The notes under the pieces were generated by a model. The model saw only the letters and a list, made by a program, of their open reading frames with translations. It made no database searches and was not told where the DNA came from. A program made the position numbers and the translations under genes. Positions 5,593 through 5,805 of a stretch of 5,805 nucleotides of DNA are shown here, piece by piece. Within the stretch, counting starts at the first letter, position 1; every line of letters begins with the position of its first letter. This DNA is from Bdellovibrionaceae bacterium UBA2466 (lineage in GTDB: Bacteria; Bdellovibrionota; FAC87; UBA2466), in contig DDPO01000069.1 in NCBI GenBank assembly GCA_002342225.1, positions 1 through 5,805 of the forward strand. Reading direction: 5' to 3'.

Positions 5593-5805
5593 TTAAGGCT
5601 CAAGCTGGCCGTAAACGTGGCTTCCCCAGCAGCGAACCCCAGAGTCGCTTAAAGCACATGTGTGAGCTCCTCCGGCACTGATATTTTGGGTGTTGTGGAG
5701 TTCCGGGGGAGAAGCTTGCCCATCGTCGTTTCGCCCCCAACATTTGACGCTTTCTTCGTCTATCGCGCAGGTGTGGCTGCTCCCAGCAGAAAGAGCCTTG
5801 GGATT
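5593..5805 (-). CDS. C-terminal end of an RCC1-like repeat protein (start outside window)
   Basis: The frame is open from the right edge to TAA at 5595-5593, giving the last 70 residues. They contain two RCC1-type beta-propeller blades in register with a 37-residue period. The first has SAGSSHTCA (6-14) and VKCWGRNDDGQ (20-30); the second has SAGGAHTCA (43-51) and VRCWGSHVYGQL (57-68). The signature H-T-C-A ... C-W-G-x-N-x-x-G-Q is plain in the first blade. In the last, H63 replaces the usual Asn. Each blade has a cysteine pair nine residues apart (C13/C22 and C50/C59), common in exported bacterial RCC1-like proteins and likely disulfides. The protein ends LEP just after the last blade. Such propellers usually serve as binding scaffolds; the partner is unknown. 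The stop lies 102 bp before the regulator start. Confidence 0.9.
   Translation of the reverse strand, partial: NPKALSAGSSHTCAIDEESVKCWGRNDDGQASPPELHNTQNISAGGAHTCALSDSGVRCWGSHVYGQLEP

Overview
The window looks like a piece of a Gram-negative chromosome from a Bdellovibrio-like lineage. That assignment is an inference. It rests on moderate GC content, densely packed genes, clear Shine-Dalgarno sites, and many small secreted proteins of unknown function with paired cysteines, alongside an RCC1-like repeat protein. No rRNA, tRNA, CRISPR array, insertion sequence or integrase is visible. Nothing marks the region as a mobile element.

Layout. Bases 1-414 (+) are the C-terminal end of a protein that begins outside the window. 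Bases 586-1326 (+) encode a 246-residue secreted protein of unknown function. It converges, with a 30-bp gap, on a 149-residue secreted protein read from the minus strand (1357-1806). Everything from there to the right edge is on the minus strand. In transcription order it is: the C-terminal end of an RCC1-like repeat protein (5593-5805, no start in the window), then a 630-residue predicted regulator (3598-5490), then a secreted trypsin-like serine protease homologue (2069-3601), then a 29-codon reading frame (1983-2072).

The regulator, protease homologue and 29-codon frame are joined by two successive ATGA stop/start overlaps. This suggests one translationally coupled operon, and a candidate promoter lies in the 102-bp gap before the regulator. 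The regulator has a helical, TPR-like N-terminal part, an OmpR/PhoB-like winged helix and a second winged helix at the C-terminus. The protease homologue has a signal peptide, the His and the GxSGGP serine of the fold, but glycine at the position where the catalytic aspartate is normally found. It also has a perfect protein-level tandem repeat in a glycine-rich linker and a four-cysteine C-terminal domain. A plausible but untested reading is that the cytoplasmic regulator controls, or is controlled together with, an exported protease-like effector or pseudoenzyme. The 29-codon frame starts like a signal peptide and may be a small exported peptide or the stump of a decayed third gene.
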